Assembly: GCF_007754425.1 (NCBI RefSeq)
Contig: NZ_CP037452.1
Coordinates: 3,385,164-3,449,163, forward strand
DNA: 64,000 nt
Origin: Gimesia fumaroli
GTDB taxonomy: Bacteria; Planctomycetota; Planctomycetia; Planctomycetales; Planctomycetaceae
Reading direction: 5' to 3'
Shown in pieces: positions 56,014-64,000 of the stretch. Both the position numbers and the translations under genes were made by a program. Each line of letters begins with the position of its first letter. The first letter of the stretch is position 1. A model generated the notes under the pieces. The model did not search any database. It was not told the origin of the DNA and was given only the letters and a program-made list of their open reading frames with translations.

Positions 56014-56457
56014 ATGCAAAAAAAATCAAAACGATTCTCACTGTTGTTCTGTCTGCTGATCACAGCTTGTGCGCAAGGTCCCACTGATACTCCTCCATTA
56101 GCGCGTGTGAAAGGAAAAGTGACTCTGGACGGTCAGCCTCTGACAAGTGGAAGCGTTCAGTTTACTCCGGATAAAAATCGGGGGACAACGGGGCGAATGG
56201 CTCTGGGAAATATCAACGAAGATGGGACATTTGAGCTCATGACAATCAGAGCGGGAGATGGCGCTCAAGTGGGCTATCATCTGGTGGCGATTGAGAGCTA
56301 TGAGTCCACAGCGTTTGATCCCAATCAACCGGTAAATCAGGCACCGAAATCACTGATTCCCAAACGCTATACCGATCCAAAGACAAGCGAACTGACAGCC
56401 GAAGTGAAGTCGGGGGAAGATAATTTTTTCACGTTCGATTTGAAATCAAAGCCGTAG
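56014..56457 (+). CDS. Small lipoprotein partner of DUF1559 number 3
   Basis: 147 residues with lipobox LITAC (Cys19). The mature part has the carboxypeptidase-regulatory-like pattern of this lipoprotein group: VKGKVTLDGQPLTSGSVQFTP, then NEDGTFELMTIRAGDGAQVGYH, IPKRYTDPKTSELTAEVKSG and a closing strand FFTFDLKSK. It corresponds to the lipoproteins at 40659-41159 and 56566-57087, each adjacent to a DUF1559 gene. A terminator follows. Membrane-attached on the outside of the cell or facing the periplasm; function unknown. Confidence 0.87.
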   Translation: MQKKSKRFSLLFCLLITACAQGPTDTPPLARVKGKVTLDGQPLTSGSVQFTPDKNRGTTGRMALGNINEDGTFELMTIRAGDGAQVGYHLVAIESYESTAFDPNQPVNQAPKSLIPKRYTDPKTSELTAEVKSGEDNFFTFDLKSKP

Positions 56458-56488
56458 CTTCATTTGTGAAATTGAGGAGCAAATAGAA

Positions 56489-56523
56489 CACCGTTATCTT
56501 ATTGAGATAACGGTGCTGGTTTT
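56489..56523 (+). terminator. Terminator after the DUF1559/lipoprotein pair
   Basis: An 11-bp perfect stem, CACCGTTATCT / AGATAACGGTG, with loop TATTG, followed by CTGGTTTTC. It lies 31 bp after the lipoprotein stop codon, between convergent genes. Confidence 0.75.
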
Positions 56524-56565
56524 CGTGATAGAAGATCTATATCTCTTTCTCAATGAGTTTTCTTT

Positions 56566-57087
56566 TTAGTTCAATACAAAATCAAGTTTTGTACCCTCTC
56601 CTGTTTCTTTTTTAATATCTGCCGCCAATTTTGTCTTTTCGAAGTTGCTATATACCGGAGGTAATGATTCTTTCGCCCCTTCTGTCATCGCATCTGCTTC
56701 TGTCGTTCCCGGGGGAAGTGCCGATCCGTCAGGCATAAGGAATTTGCTGATGACTACTTTGTATCTACCAGGGATAGCGCCTTTCAGGTCTTCAAGTTTC
56801 ACATTGGGCATGGGAGTGATCAACTCAAAGGTGCCGGAATCATTCGTGACTGCAGAAGCCATCTGAGTGCCAGACTCTCCCTGCTGTGGGATTAGAGTAA
56901 TGCTGGCTCCTGCCAACGGCTTTCCCTTGAAGGTAGCCGTTCCGGTTACCGGGACTAGATCGGCAGTGATTTTTGAATTTTCCGAGTTTGCGCCACATGC
57001 AGAAAGAAAACAGATGGACAACAAAGTCAAACACATTCTTGAATTTCTTCCAATGTGAATGATAAATCGCGGTCTGCAGAGGTTCAT
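56566..57087 (-). CDS. Small lipoprotein partner of DUF1559 number 4
   Basis: 173 residues starting behind CAGGAAAA. The lipobox is LSAC (Cys31). The mature protein has the typical first strands VTGTATFKGKPLAGASITLIP, then SAVTNDSGTFELITPMPN, IPGRYKVVISKF, LPPVYSNFEKTKLAADIK and a last strand KLDFVLN. It follows the DUF1559 gene at 57306-58271 on the same strand, with a 218-bp spacer that contains a perfect 34-bp palindrome. Role unknown; like its relatives it is probably a periplasmic partner of the pilin-like protein. Confidence 0.85.
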   Translation of the reverse strand: MNLCRPRFIIHIGRNSRMCLTLLSICFLSACGANSENSKITADLVPVTGTATFKGKPLAGASITLIPQQGESGTQMASAVTNDSGTFELITPMPNVKLEDLKGAIPGRYKVVISKFLMPDGSALPPGTTEADAMTEGAKESLPPVYSNFEKTKLAADIKKETGEGTKLDFVLN

Positions 57088-57190
57088 GGGAATTTTCCTG
57101 TAAAGTATTTAAAAACGATCCAAGAATTGATTTCTCAGATAGTGATCAAACTAATTTTGACTTAAGCATTTCCGAATCGAAGACCATACA

Positions 57191-57224
57191 ACTTTGCTGG
57201 CAATCACGTGATTGCCAGCAAAGT
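57191..57224. promoter_or_regulatory. Perfect 34-bp palindrome between DUF1559 and lipoprotein genes
   Basis: The arms ACTTTGCTGGCAATCAC and its exact complement meet with no spacer. The palindrome lies between the minus-strand DUF1559 gene and its downstream lipoprotein gene. As RNA it would be a strong stem that could end or attenuate transcription; the T-run (GGTTTTTC) is on the plus-strand side only. Confidence 0.65.
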
Positions 57225-57305
57225 GAGGTTTTTCGGATTGGAGTGCCGATGCACCGCATACACCAGGCACTGGGGCAATCAGCACGTTGCTGTTGTTGGC
57301 CTGAT

Positions 57306-58271
57306 TTAGCGAAACTCTCCAATTACATTACCGTCTGAAATATAATCCAGGTTTCTGCGAATGGAAGCATCCGTATTTTCGCTGAGGAAAATGACTGCGC
57401 CATCAGCCATCAGCACATGCAGCCCGCCTACATGCCAGCTGCCTGTATAACCCCAACTTCCCAGAAGTGGTTTGTAGTCGACTCCACCGTACAGAGTGTT
57501 ATTCGGTGGTGTTTTCCCGAGTGAAAGTCCGATTTGGACCCAACCACGTCCGCCCCAACTGGCGTTATTTCCATTGCGGCAACACGATTTTCTGGTTTCA
57601 GTCATCATTGCTGTATTACTGGTTCCATCAGTAATGTCTCGCGGGCGACACTTACTGCCATCCTCAAACATGCATCTTGTGTTGTGGTTCCGTCGGGTCC
57701 AGTAATTACAGTGATTGTAGTCCTGATTGGCGATGAAATCATAATTAGTTCTATGTTCAAAAGTTCCTCCAGGCAAATTATAGGTTGTACTTGTTGACGC
57801 ACCTGAAGGACCAGGATCTGTGGGACAAGAGAAAATGGTCATCACACGATTTACTTTGTCTGCGTTTGCCGTGGCATCTCCACCAGAAAGTGGAATACTG
57901 CTTGATGTGTAATCATCAAAGGCGAGGTCAAAGTTCAAGCTGGAGTACAAAGGTGCCTGATCCAGAAAAGGAAGCAGTAATACTAAACCATTTAAGTTCA
58001 TGGCTGTTGATGGCAAATTAGCGGGGGCGGGAGTTGCAGCGCAATCACCGCTGGCAACCTGTCCGGGAGGAAATACGCCGTGCGTGTCGAGGTAATTATG
58101 GAGTGCTAATCCAAGTTGTTTCAGCTGATTTTTGCAAGTGCTACGTCGTGCAGCTTCACGTGCCTGTTGTACGGCTGGGAGTAACAAAGCAATTAGAATC
58201 GCAATGATGGCAATAACCACTAACAGTTCAATGAGAGTGAATCCCTTGCGGGGATGTTGAAGTGAGGACAC
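57306..58271 (-). CDS. DUF1559 protein with pilin-type N-terminus, number 4
   Basis: 321 residues from a GTG at 58271 placed 5 bp after AAGGAGAG; the longer frame from 58304 has no such site. The prepilin-like signal is [18 protein letters not shown], then [22 protein letters not shown] cysteine-rich middle part ([29 protein letters not shown]) distinguishes it from the other three copies and may form disulphides or bind metal. The C-terminal block is [16 protein letters not shown] lipoprotein gene follows on the same strand. Confidence 0.9.
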   Translation of the reverse strand: MSSLQHPRKGFTLIELLVVIAIIAILIALLLPAVQQAREAARRSTCKNQLKQLGLALHNYLDTHGVFPPGQVASGDCAATPAPANLPSTAMNLNGLVLLLPFLDQAPLYSSLNFDLAFDDYTSSSIPLSGGDATANADKVNRVMTIFSCPTDPGPSGASTSTTYNLPGGTFEHRTNYDFIANQDYNHCNYWTRRNHNTRCMFEDGSKCRPRDITDGTSNTAMMTETRKSCCRNGNNASWGGRGWVQIGLSLGKTPPNNTLYGGVDYKPLLGSWGYTGSWHVGGLHVLMADGAVIFLSENTDASIRRNLDYISDGNVIGEFR

Positions 58272-58682
58272 GGAAACTCTCCTTAATAAAATATGATGAC
58301 ACACGAAATTGCCTCAATGAAGCGCGCTTTGTACAGACTATGATGTGGTAACGTAGTCCAGACATTTGCCCGCAGAGAAAGCAAAATTTAATAATAAGCC
58401 TTAATAAGCAAGCAGTGTGCCAATTGTGTAAGAGGATCAGTCCTGTAAGTCCGCGTTTTGCATATTATCAGTCTAAAAACAACTTTTTGTTTTTTCTGCA
58501 GGTGTGGAGTCTCGGCTACCGAGAAAGAAGAGAGAAGCCGGTGTTGATATCAAATCAATCAATCCTGCTTTGTTTTTATGCAGGGTGGACGAGCTTAAAG
58601 TGTTCCCACGTGTTGTTTTACGCCTGTACCAATCTTTGCTTTTGTATACTAAAGTTTCTTCTAGTTTCAAAATGAGAGCCCC
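58272..58682. other. Divergent intergenic region
   Basis: About 410 bp between DUF1559 number 4 and the HdeD-like gene. Short frames here lack start signals. It should hold the promoters of both genes; no clear operator or RNA gene is visible. Confidence 0.45.
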
Positions 58683-59246
58683 ATGAACGACTCAACTCCA
58701 CCTGTTGTAAAAGACTTTAAAATGACAGGCATCATTCTTTGTGTGATCGGAGTTATTTCTCTGATTGCTCCATTTATTGCTGGAACGGCAGTCGTTTTTG
58801 TGATTGGTTTTTTCCTGTTACTGGGTGGGTTCCTGTATGTGCTTCAGGGCGCGCAGGTATCCGGAGTTCCTGGTAAGACTCAACACTTATTGTTGGGAGC
58901 GTTGATGTTTCTCGGCGGAATTGGCGTGATCAGTCACCCGATTTTTGGCCTGACCTTTCTGGCGATGTTGATGGCGGTCTTTTTTCTCTTCGAAGGGGGC
59001 TGGAAGATCATGATGGCGTTCAACATTCCTGCAAGCCAGGGGCGGATGAGCGTTCTCTTTAGTGGTGTGATTTCCCTGCTGCTGGGGGGACTGATCTGGA
59101 GCCAGTGGCCGCTATCTGGAATCTGGGCTGTCGGAACTCTAGTTGGTGTTGACTTTTTGTTGACCGGATTCTTTCTGCTGAATATGAGCAGCGCAGTCTC
59201 TTCTAGTGGCAACACTGACAAAGAGCACGTTGATCAAAGTGTCTAA
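58683..59246 (+). CDS. HdeD/DUF308-like membrane protein
   Basis: 187 residues with six hydrophobic segments spaced as in HdeD (about 14-34, 38-58, 70-88, 94-113, 123-143, 149-170). The conserved small-residue-rich loops include GFFLLLGGFLYVLQG and FFLFEGGWKIMMAFNIP. HdeD is linked to acid resistance in enterobacteria, but most DUF308 proteins are uncharacterised. It is located in the cytoplasmic membrane and appears to be a single-gene unit. Confidence 0.85.
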   Translation: MNDSTPPVVKDFKMTGIILCVIGVISLIAPFIAGTAVVFVIGFFLLLGGFLYVLQGAQVSGVPGKTQHLLLGALMFLGGIGVISHPIFGLTFLAMLMAVFFLFEGGWKIMMAFNIPASQGRMSVLFSGVISLLLGGLIWSQWPLSGIWAVGTLVGVDFLLTGFFLLNMSSAVSSSGNTDKEHVDQSV

Positions 59247-59283
59247 TCGAGCGTCAGACCAAAGCCAAATCAACACGTTCGAA

Positions 59284-60525
59284 TTAGGGTGCCGGTAGTG
59301 GAGCCGGTAGTGGAGCCGGTAGTGGAGCCGGTAGTGGAGCCGGGGCCTTGATGGCGGGAGGCTGAACGGGCTTTAACACTTTGACGTCGGTCCTCGACTC
59401 AACAGGCGTTTTGGGATAGCTATTACTTCCCAGTTGAGCGGTGTGATCGGGTGACATACGGTTGCGATATATCACCAGACCATCAATGGCGTGGTAGAGT
59501 GCCGAGTAATCAACGGTTTCATCTTTGTTATCAATGATATCATTTGCCAGCAAAGAGACTGCTTTTCGAACCCATTCCTCATTGAGGCGATCATCGGGCA
59601 ACGCCATCATCAGGAATTCCAGCGTATGCCCTGTTGTTTCCAGACGTTCCTGGAAATTATTGCTGGCACTTTTCTGGAAAAAGTAATCATAAGAGAACGA
59701 GCCGTCGAAGTTCTGCATCGCCCGGGCTTCTTCAATGTAACGCTGGATTTTCTGATCGGCTTCCAGCCAGAAACCACGCAGACGCTGTCCCGAATTCTGA
59801 TACGTATTTCTAGCATAGGCGAGTGCAAATAAAGCGTGGGTTCCGCCGCAGGCAGAGTCATTAGAGATCGTCGCGTTTTGCATATAAACCAGATCGTCTA
59901 TCCGCCACTCTTCTCCTGTCTTATCCAGCCAGGTGGCATCGGGACCGAGGTAATGCACGAGAGCCCAGAGGGACCAGGTGACTTCTTCATTCTCCTGCAT
60001 TTCTTTTTTGGCATTGTCGACGATGTCAGCGACGGTAATCGGACCATCGGGGGTCTGGAACTTATGATCCAGCGGGACATCGGCCATTGCTAAAATTGCC
60101 AGTGACTGATTTTTATGTCCTTCAAAGGCGTTTGATTTCGTATAAGGATGCGCGCGGCCGCCAAACTCAGTTTTCTGAAACCAGGGCTCTTTGTCGTAGT
60201 AAACGCCAGAGGAAATCCATTCAAGCGCGTTGACGTCTTTACCCTCTTTTCTGATTTCGTAATCTTTACGGAATGCCAGCATGCCGTGATAAATTTCCCA
60301 AGGTGAGTGCTTGTCTGACTCCAGGTGATACTGCTTACGGGCAATTTCGATGGCCTGTTCGACTTTTTTGAGCAGTTCCACGGGAGATTCCAGCTCACGC
60401 GGGCCGGTTGAGGTTGTTGCGGTTTCATCTTTTGATTCTGACTCTGGCGCATTTTCGCAACCAGTGAGGATACCAATAAAAGACACAACAACAATCAGTA
60501 AAGATAGACGACACATGAAGCCCAT
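59284..60525 (-). CDS. Lipoprotein of unknown function with tandem PAPL tail
   Basis: 413 residues from the ATG at 60525, placed about 9 bp after GGAG; the upstream GTG directly follows that site. The lipobox is LTGC (Cys23). The mature protein is mostly helical, with repeated Trp/Tyr-containing helices such as WSLWALVHYLGPDATW, ALFALAYARNTYQNSG and FDGSFSYDYFF. These suggest an alpha-alpha toroid like those of prenyltransferase or glycan-lyase domains, but I cannot assign a family. The C-terminus is a Pro-Ala-Pro-Leu repeat encoded by a 12-bp tandem repeat and probably forms a flexible extended tail. Confidence 0.75.
   Translation of the reverse strand: MGFMCRLSLLIVVVSFIGILTGCENAPESESKDETATTSTGPRELESPVELLKKVEQAIEIARKQYHLESDKHSPWEIYHGMLAFRKDYEIRKEGKDVNALEWISSGVYYDKEPWFQKTEFGGRAHPYTKSNAFEGHKNQSLAILAMADVPLDHKFQTPDGPITVADIVDNAKKEMQENEEVTWSLWALVHYLGPDATWLDKTGEEWRIDDLVYMQNATISNDSACGGTHALFALAYARNTYQNSGQRLRGFWLEADQKIQRYIEEARAMQNFDGSFSYDYFFQKSASNNFQERLETTGHTLEFLMMALPDDRLNEEWVRKAVSLLANDIIDNKDETVDYSALYHAIDGLVIYRNRMSPDHTAQLGSNSYPKTPVESRTDVKVLKPVQPPAIKAPAPLPAPLPAPLPAPLPAP
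59291..59338. repeat. 12-bp tandem repeat, four perfect copies
   Basis: GCCGGTAGTGGA is repeated four times without change (59291-59338), followed by GCCGG. In the minus-strand gene it encodes the Pro-Ala-Pro-Leu tail. Identical copies suggest recent expansion, and copy number could vary between strains. Confidence 0.9.
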
Positions 60526-60820
60526 GGTGTGATGCACTCCGGGTTGATAATGATGATTATGGGATTATTTCTTGGCAGGAGCCGGATTCAAGCTGATTGC
60601 AGGAATCAGTGAACTGAAATCAATGTACCAAGGATGCGGAGTGAAGTAAATCGTGTAATTGCTATAAATTGCCTAGTTTGCTGTTCGTTTAAGCGGATCT
60701 TGTCGTCGATGATTTCAGATTTCTCTGAGAAGAGCAGGAACAGCGCATCGCTTCCCCAAATATACTTCGGGGCACTTGAGAAGAGTGATGGTTTTCAGAT
60801 CAGAGTCTTTGCATATGCAG
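60526..60820. other. Intergenic region, nothing recognised
   Basis: About 295 bp between the 3' end of the enoyl-CoA-hydratase-type gene and the start of the lipoprotein gene, both on the minus strand. It should contain the lipoprotein promoter. No hairpin with a T-run or plausible gene was found. Confidence 0.4.
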
Positions 60821-61621
60821 TCAGGGAATGTCGTCCAAGTTCGGATCCACTCGGAATTCAGGGGCGCGTTTTTCGAGGAAGGCCTGGATACCTTCATGGT
60901 AATCGGGGCCGTAATAAACTTTTCTTCTCAGGCCGTGAATGTATTCGAACTGCGATGCGTTGAGCGGCGTGGCCTGGCTGAGTGTGTTGAGCGTTGTCTT
61001 GGCAACCGAGATCGACGCTGCCGAACGGGACGCGATGGTCCGCGCCATCTCATAAACGCGACTTTCGAGTTCTGCCTCAGGCACGATTTCGTTGATCAGA
61101 CCGGCCTGCTCTGCCCGTTGCGCGGTGAGCAGGTTGGCAGTGAAGAACAACTCTTTGACAATGTTGAGAGGCAGCCGGGAAAGAAAGCTTTGAAAGCCCG
61201 AAGCATTGTAAGGCAAACCGAGCTTGGCGGGCGTGATGGCAAACGCGCAGGTTTCATCGCCGAGAACCAGGTCACAGTTCACCACCAGGTCACAGGCCCC
61301 TCCCCAGACGGAGCCGTGAACCATCGCGATCACGGGCGCGGGAAAACTGCGGACAGCACGCAATAGCTTTTCGAGCGGATCATCATAAGGGAGCGGATCG
61401 GTATCCGCCTGCGGTAGTTCATCCACGTCATGCCCGGCCGACCAGACTTTTTCAAACGACGCAGCCCGCAGGATCACGGCGCGCGTGCCATTCTGTTGCA
61501 TCGTCTTGAATGCTGAAAGAACTTCGTCGATCAGATCGCCGCTCAAGGCATTCCGCTTCTGATAGTTGTTGAATGCGATCGTTCCTATTCGATCTGTATT
61601 GCTGACTATGATCAATGACAT
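60821..61621 (-). CDS. scpB: Methylmalonyl-CoA decarboxylase-like crotonase (ScpB type)
   Basis: 266 residues from the ATG at 61621, 7 bp after GAGG. A crotonase-fold enzyme closest, by my recall, to E. coli ScpB: shared features are SAGHDVDELP, PLPYDDPLEKLLRAV, VHGSVWGGACDLVV with the oxyanion glycines, and ITPAKLGLPYN. The C-terminus (LRRKVYYGPDYHEGIQAFLEKR) also matches. ScpB decarboxylates methylmalonyl-CoA to propionyl-CoA. The gene is 8 bp downstream of a CoA-transferase gene, mirroring the E. coli ScpB/ScpC pair in the succinate-to-propionate route. A different enoyl-CoA hydratase activity remains possible. Confidence 0.85.
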   Translation of the reverse strand: MSLIIVSNTDRIGTIAFNNYQKRNALSGDLIDEVLSAFKTMQQNGTRAVILRAASFEKVWSAGHDVDELPQADTDPLPYDDPLEKLLRAVRSFPAPVIAMVHGSVWGGACDLVVNCDLVLGDETCAFAITPAKLGLPYNASGFQSFLSRLPLNIVKELFFTANLLTAQRAEQAGLINEIVPEAELESRVYEMARTIASRSAASISVAKTTLNTLSQATPLNASQFEYIHGLRRKVYYGPDYHEGIQAFLEKRAPEFRVDPNLDDIP

Positions 61622-61629
61622 GGTGTACC

Positions 61630-62961
61630 TCAAATGAGAGTCACGCGTTGTGCGGCTGCGGTCAGTTCGTCGCGAAAATCGGGATGAGCAATGCTGATCA
61701 GCGCCTCGGCCCGTTCTTTGGTTGATTTGCCTCGCAGATTGACAATGCCGTGTTCGGTGCAGACATATTCCACATCCATTCGCGGGTCCGTTACCATGGC
61801 GACTTTCGGTACGATTGTGGAAAGCGTTCCTTTACGCGCTGTGGATTGCAGGGCGATAATCGACTTCCCCCCTTTCGACAACGAGGCTCCTTTGACGAAA
61901 TCATACTGGCCGCCGGAGCCGCTGTATTCGTGCTCACCGATGAACTCCGCATTCACCTGGCCGTAGAGATCAATCTCGATCGCAGTATTAATCGAGGTAA
62001 AGTGATCGTGTTGCGAGATGACGCGAATATCATTTACATACGACGAGGGATAACTTTCGAAGGCCGCATTATCGTTCATGAAGGCGTAAGATTCTTTGGT
62101 TCCGAACGCAACCGTGAAAACATGTTTAAACGGATGCAGTGTTTTCTTTCGTCCGGTGACAACCCCTTTTTGAATCAGATCTGACATGCTGGGAGAAAAA
62201 AGTTCGGTGTGAATGCCCAGGTCCTGATGATTGCTCAACGCTTCAGCGACCCCAGAGGGGACGCGGCCGATGCCCAATTGGATGGTGGCACCATTGGGAA
62301 CCAAAGGCGCAATCAGAGTACCAATCGCGCGGCCTGCTTCTGAAGTTTCGGCGACCCCGGCCTCAATCAGCGGGACATTGTTTTCCACAATCGATGCGAC
62401 TTCACTGACATGGATCTGTGACTGCCCAAACACACGCGGCATGTTTTCGTTGACTTCCACGATCAGCCGCTTACAGTGTCGCGCGGCGGTGGAAGCAAAG
62501 TCGTTGTTTGTACCCAGGGAGAAATAACCGCCCCCGTCCATGGGACTGACGGTGACCAGAAACGTATCGAGGTCGATGATTTCCTTAAACAGCCGCGGCA
62601 GATCGCTGAAATGCACGGGGACAAAGCTCATGACTTTGCGACCCGTTTGTTGTTGGTCTTTAATAATCTGGTGTTCGGTGCCGCTCAGGAAGAAACAGTG
62701 CGGATCAATCTTTTCCCGAACCCCTTCGACAAGCAGCGACTCACTGATCGGCTGCATTCCTATCTTATAGTAAAAGCGAATGGATTTCAGGTCATCAGAA
62801 CGAAGTCGTTCTCCCAGCGCCGCGAGCAATGCTGGCGGCTGCCCGATCGCCATCCCGGCAGAGACCGTTTCCCCCGTTGAAATCGGCGCGACCGCCTCGG
62901 CCGCACTAGTCAATTTCGCCGCATAAAGCTCAGTAGCATCCATTCCACTCTGCCCTTTCAT
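61630..62961 (-). CDS. Acetyl-CoA hydrolase/CoA-transferase family protein (ScpC-like role)
   Basis: 443 residues. Both domains of the family are recognisable: an N-terminal half with ISTGETVSAGMAIGQPPAL and YYKIGMQPISESLL, and a C-terminal half with INTAIEIDLYGQVNAE, where E329 is the probable CoA-thioester glutamate, and SGSGGQYDFVKGASLSKGGK. The family includes succinyl-CoA:acetate, 4-hydroxybutyrate and propionyl-CoA:succinate CoA-transferases. Directly upstream of the scpB-like gene, it may be the propionyl-CoA:succinate CoA-transferase of the same route. The start is either the ATG at 62961 or one six codons later. Confidence 0.85.
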   Translation of the reverse strand: MKGQSGMDATELYAAKLTSAAEAVAPISTGETVSAGMAIGQPPALLAALGERLRSDDLKSIRFYYKIGMQPISESLLVEGVREKIDPHCFFLSGTEHQIIKDQQQTGRKVMSFVPVHFSDLPRLFKEIIDLDTFLVTVSPMDGGGYFSLGTNNDFASTAARHCKRLIVEVNENMPRVFGQSQIHVSEVASIVENNVPLIEAGVAETSEAGRAIGTLIAPLVPNGATIQLGIGRVPSGVAEALSNHQDLGIHTELFSPSMSDLIQKGVVTGRKKTLHPFKHVFTVAFGTKESYAFMNDNAAFESYPSSYVNDIRVISQHDHFTSINTAIEIDLYGQVNAEFIGEHEYSGSGGQYDFVKGASLSKGGKSIIALQSTARKGTLSTIVPKVAMVTDPRMDVEYVCTEHGIVNLRGKSTKERAEALISIAHPDFRDELTAAAQRVTLI

Positions 62962-63073
62962 GAGTATCCATATTCAGAACCTGTTGAATATGCAAGGACT
63001 TTGGCGATTCTGAGCCGAAGTGTCAAGACGCGTTTGGGGATGAAACAGAAGCGAGTGGCAGGTCAAATAGAAA

Positions 63074-63376
63074 TTAATAACCACATTTCTCCAGGACAAG
63101 CGAATCATCTACGTAGACATTGTATTGATGCGGCTGGAACCCTCCAAATAAGACAGGACGAATCTGTTCGACAACCAGTTTGAAAGCTTCGGGATTTTCA
63201 AGAGAAAACTCCCAGCGTTTTGTAAATTCAAGATCGATGTGCGTGGAGAGTGAATAAGGATCTTTCAGGGTCTTTTCATTACCATCGATGGTAATTGTGG
63301 TCCTGCCGGTAAACCAGTTTCGTTTAAATTCAACGGCAGTTTTTGGCTCGCAACCAATATCAATCGAAAATTGCAT
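63074..63376 (-). CDS. Small uncharacterised protein
   Basis: 100 residues from an ATG about 10 bp after AGGAG. No signal peptide or membrane segment. The sequence looks like one beta-sandwich: FKRNWFTGRTTITIDG, SLSTHIDLEFTKRWEFSL, then FGGFQPHQYNVYVDD. I do not recognise a family. It lies 54 bp downstream of the DUF2007 gene on the same strand and may be co-transcribed with it. Confidence 0.65.
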   Translation of the reverse strand: MQFSIDIGCEPKTAVEFKRNWFTGRTTITIDGNEKTLKDPYSLSTHIDLEFTKRWEFSLENPEAFKLVVEQIRPVLFGGFQPHQYNVYVDDSLVLEKCGY

Positions 63377-63430
63377 CCAACGAAGAACTCCTGAAAAGAA
63401 GCAATAGCAGGCACGCGGCGAATTTTGATT

Positions 63431-63784
63431 TCACAGCCATGCCAGTAATGCAATGAGGGCTAACCCATTTCCAATAATCAATGTCCAGAAGCCAAACTGC
63501 GTCAAGCCGAGCACATAGTCTGTTGATTCTGGATCCTGACCAACGAAACCGGGCTGAGTGCGCGCTGCCTGAAACTCATCAACGATTACTCTGGCAACGG
63601 ACAGTCGATCCTGCATCACCATGACTTGTACGGTTCCGGGAGCTTCTGCACGGAATCCGGAAGTCATACCCCCCGCTGCGGTCGCAGGAATCCCATGTTC
63701 TTCCAAGAGATTGACGAGCAACTGACCTTCCATTTCCGTGGAAACGGTCGTCAGCGTCATGAGGGAATCGTTTTTGGTCGTCAT
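63431..63784 (-). CDS. DUF2007-type signal-transducing protein with C-terminal membrane helix
   Basis: 117 residues. Residues 7-70 match DUF2007: LTTVSTEMEGQLLVNLLEEHGIPATAAGG, then GTVQVMVMQDRLSVARVIVDEF. The family has a PII-like small fold and is thought to take part in signalling, without a known ligand. A single transmembrane helix closes the protein (FWTLIIGNGLALIALLAWL), so the domain sits at the membrane facing the cytoplasm. The small gene at 63074-63376 follows. Confidence 0.82.
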   Translation of the reverse strand: MTTKNDSLMTLTTVSTEMEGQLLVNLLEEHGIPATAAGGMTSGFRAEAPGTVQVMVMQDRLSVARVIVDEFQAARTQPGFVGQDPESTDYVLGLTQFGFWTLIIGNGLALIALLAWL

Positions 63785-63951
63785 GATGACTCTACTCCCC
63801 CCTTGTGTTTGTATTGAAGGACAAATCAGAAAGCGTCTTGCTACAAAGGTACCCTATATTGTATCAGCTTGCATACCATAGTCAAAGCGGATATTTCAGT
63901 GGGGATGGGAGATGCCTCTTGTATGTAGTTCGTTTACTGGGGATATGAAAG

Positions 63952-64000
63952 ATGAGCGATCGTCCCAAAAATAAACGCCTGAATCCTCAAATCTGGGATT
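63952..64000 (+). CDS. Start of a gene running off the right edge
   Basis: An open frame from the ATG at 63952 (MSDRPKNKRLNPQIWD) continues to the end of the window. GGGGAT upstream is a weak ribosome-binding site, and another ATG lies 7 bp earlier in a different frame. Only 16 codons are visible, so no function can be assigned. Confidence 0.4.
   Translation, partial: MSDRPKNKRLNPQIWD

Noticed and set aside
58415..58675. 86-residue plus-strand frame before the HdeD-like gene
   Set aside because: Cys/Phe-rich translation without start signal; probably chance in AT-rich promoter DNA.

Overview
The window looks like chromosome of a planctomycete (phylum Planctomycetota, most likely the Gimesia/Rubinisphaera side of Planctomycetaceae; the genus is inference). 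Evidence: four DUF1559 proteins with type IV pilin-like N-termini, two Tat-exported DUF1501 proteins, a DUF1080 protein, several secreted PQQ-type beta-propellers, small carboxypeptidase-regulatory-like lipoproteins, and a giant secreted protein carrying ThuA, beta-propeller, cupredoxin and cytochrome c modules. No rRNA, tRNA, CRISPR array or prophage was seen.

Layout. 1-6146: type I restriction-modification locus (hsdR 3' end, hsdM, mosaic hsdS), then an AT-rich gene of unknown function and a PD-(D/E)XK/DUF4268 nuclease-like gene. 6147-6570: repeat-rich spacer. 6571-13228: DUF1501 gene and the 1706-residue multidomain redox protein. 13428-19058: OprB-like porin, IS110-family insertion sequence beside a perfect 36-bp palindrome, esterase, small membrane protein, SOUL haem-binding protein and DUF1353 protein, with dispersed palindromic repeats between them. 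19157-25987: three-gene minus-strand operon for sucrose and alpha-glucan metabolism (sucrose-phosphate synthase with its own phosphatase domain, amylosucrase, and a HAD phosphatase fused to a TreZ-type trehalohydrolase).

26541-31578: DUF1080 protein, PQQ-propeller lipoprotein, a SurA-like exported protein, a RimB-RimK fusion and a GNAT acetyltransferase. 31896-34862: a plus-strand run of DUF1559, small lipoprotein and large secreted protein, preceded by an AT-rich inverted repeat. 35404-37183: Rrf2-type regulator overlapping a PQQ-propeller gene. 37226-42143: TPR protein, then a minus-strand unit DUF1559 / lipoprotein / DUF3386 / DUF4198-kelch ending in a strong terminator. 42513-45796: RecQ and a second DUF1501 protein.

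46351-48830: cyclopropane-fatty-acid synthase and geranylgeranyl-reductase-type flavoprotein, a translationally coupled lipid-modifying pair. 48827-54599: Tat-exported FAD oxidoreductase, a secreted propeller-like protein and two alpha/beta hydrolases. 55052-58271: two DUF1559-plus-lipoprotein pairs facing each other. 58683-64000: HdeD-like membrane protein, a lipoprotein with a tandem-repeat tail, a CoA-transferase/methylmalonyl-CoA decarboxylase pair (ScpC/ScpB-like), two small proteins and the start of one more gene.

Most unusual items: the 1706-residue redox protein, whose SGNH module lacks catalytic residues; the sucrose/glucan operon with the HAD-TreZ fusion; the AT-rich blocks in hsdS and the gene after it; two families of intergenic palindromes whose stems change while pairing is kept; and a possible structured guide RNA upstream of the IS110 transposase.
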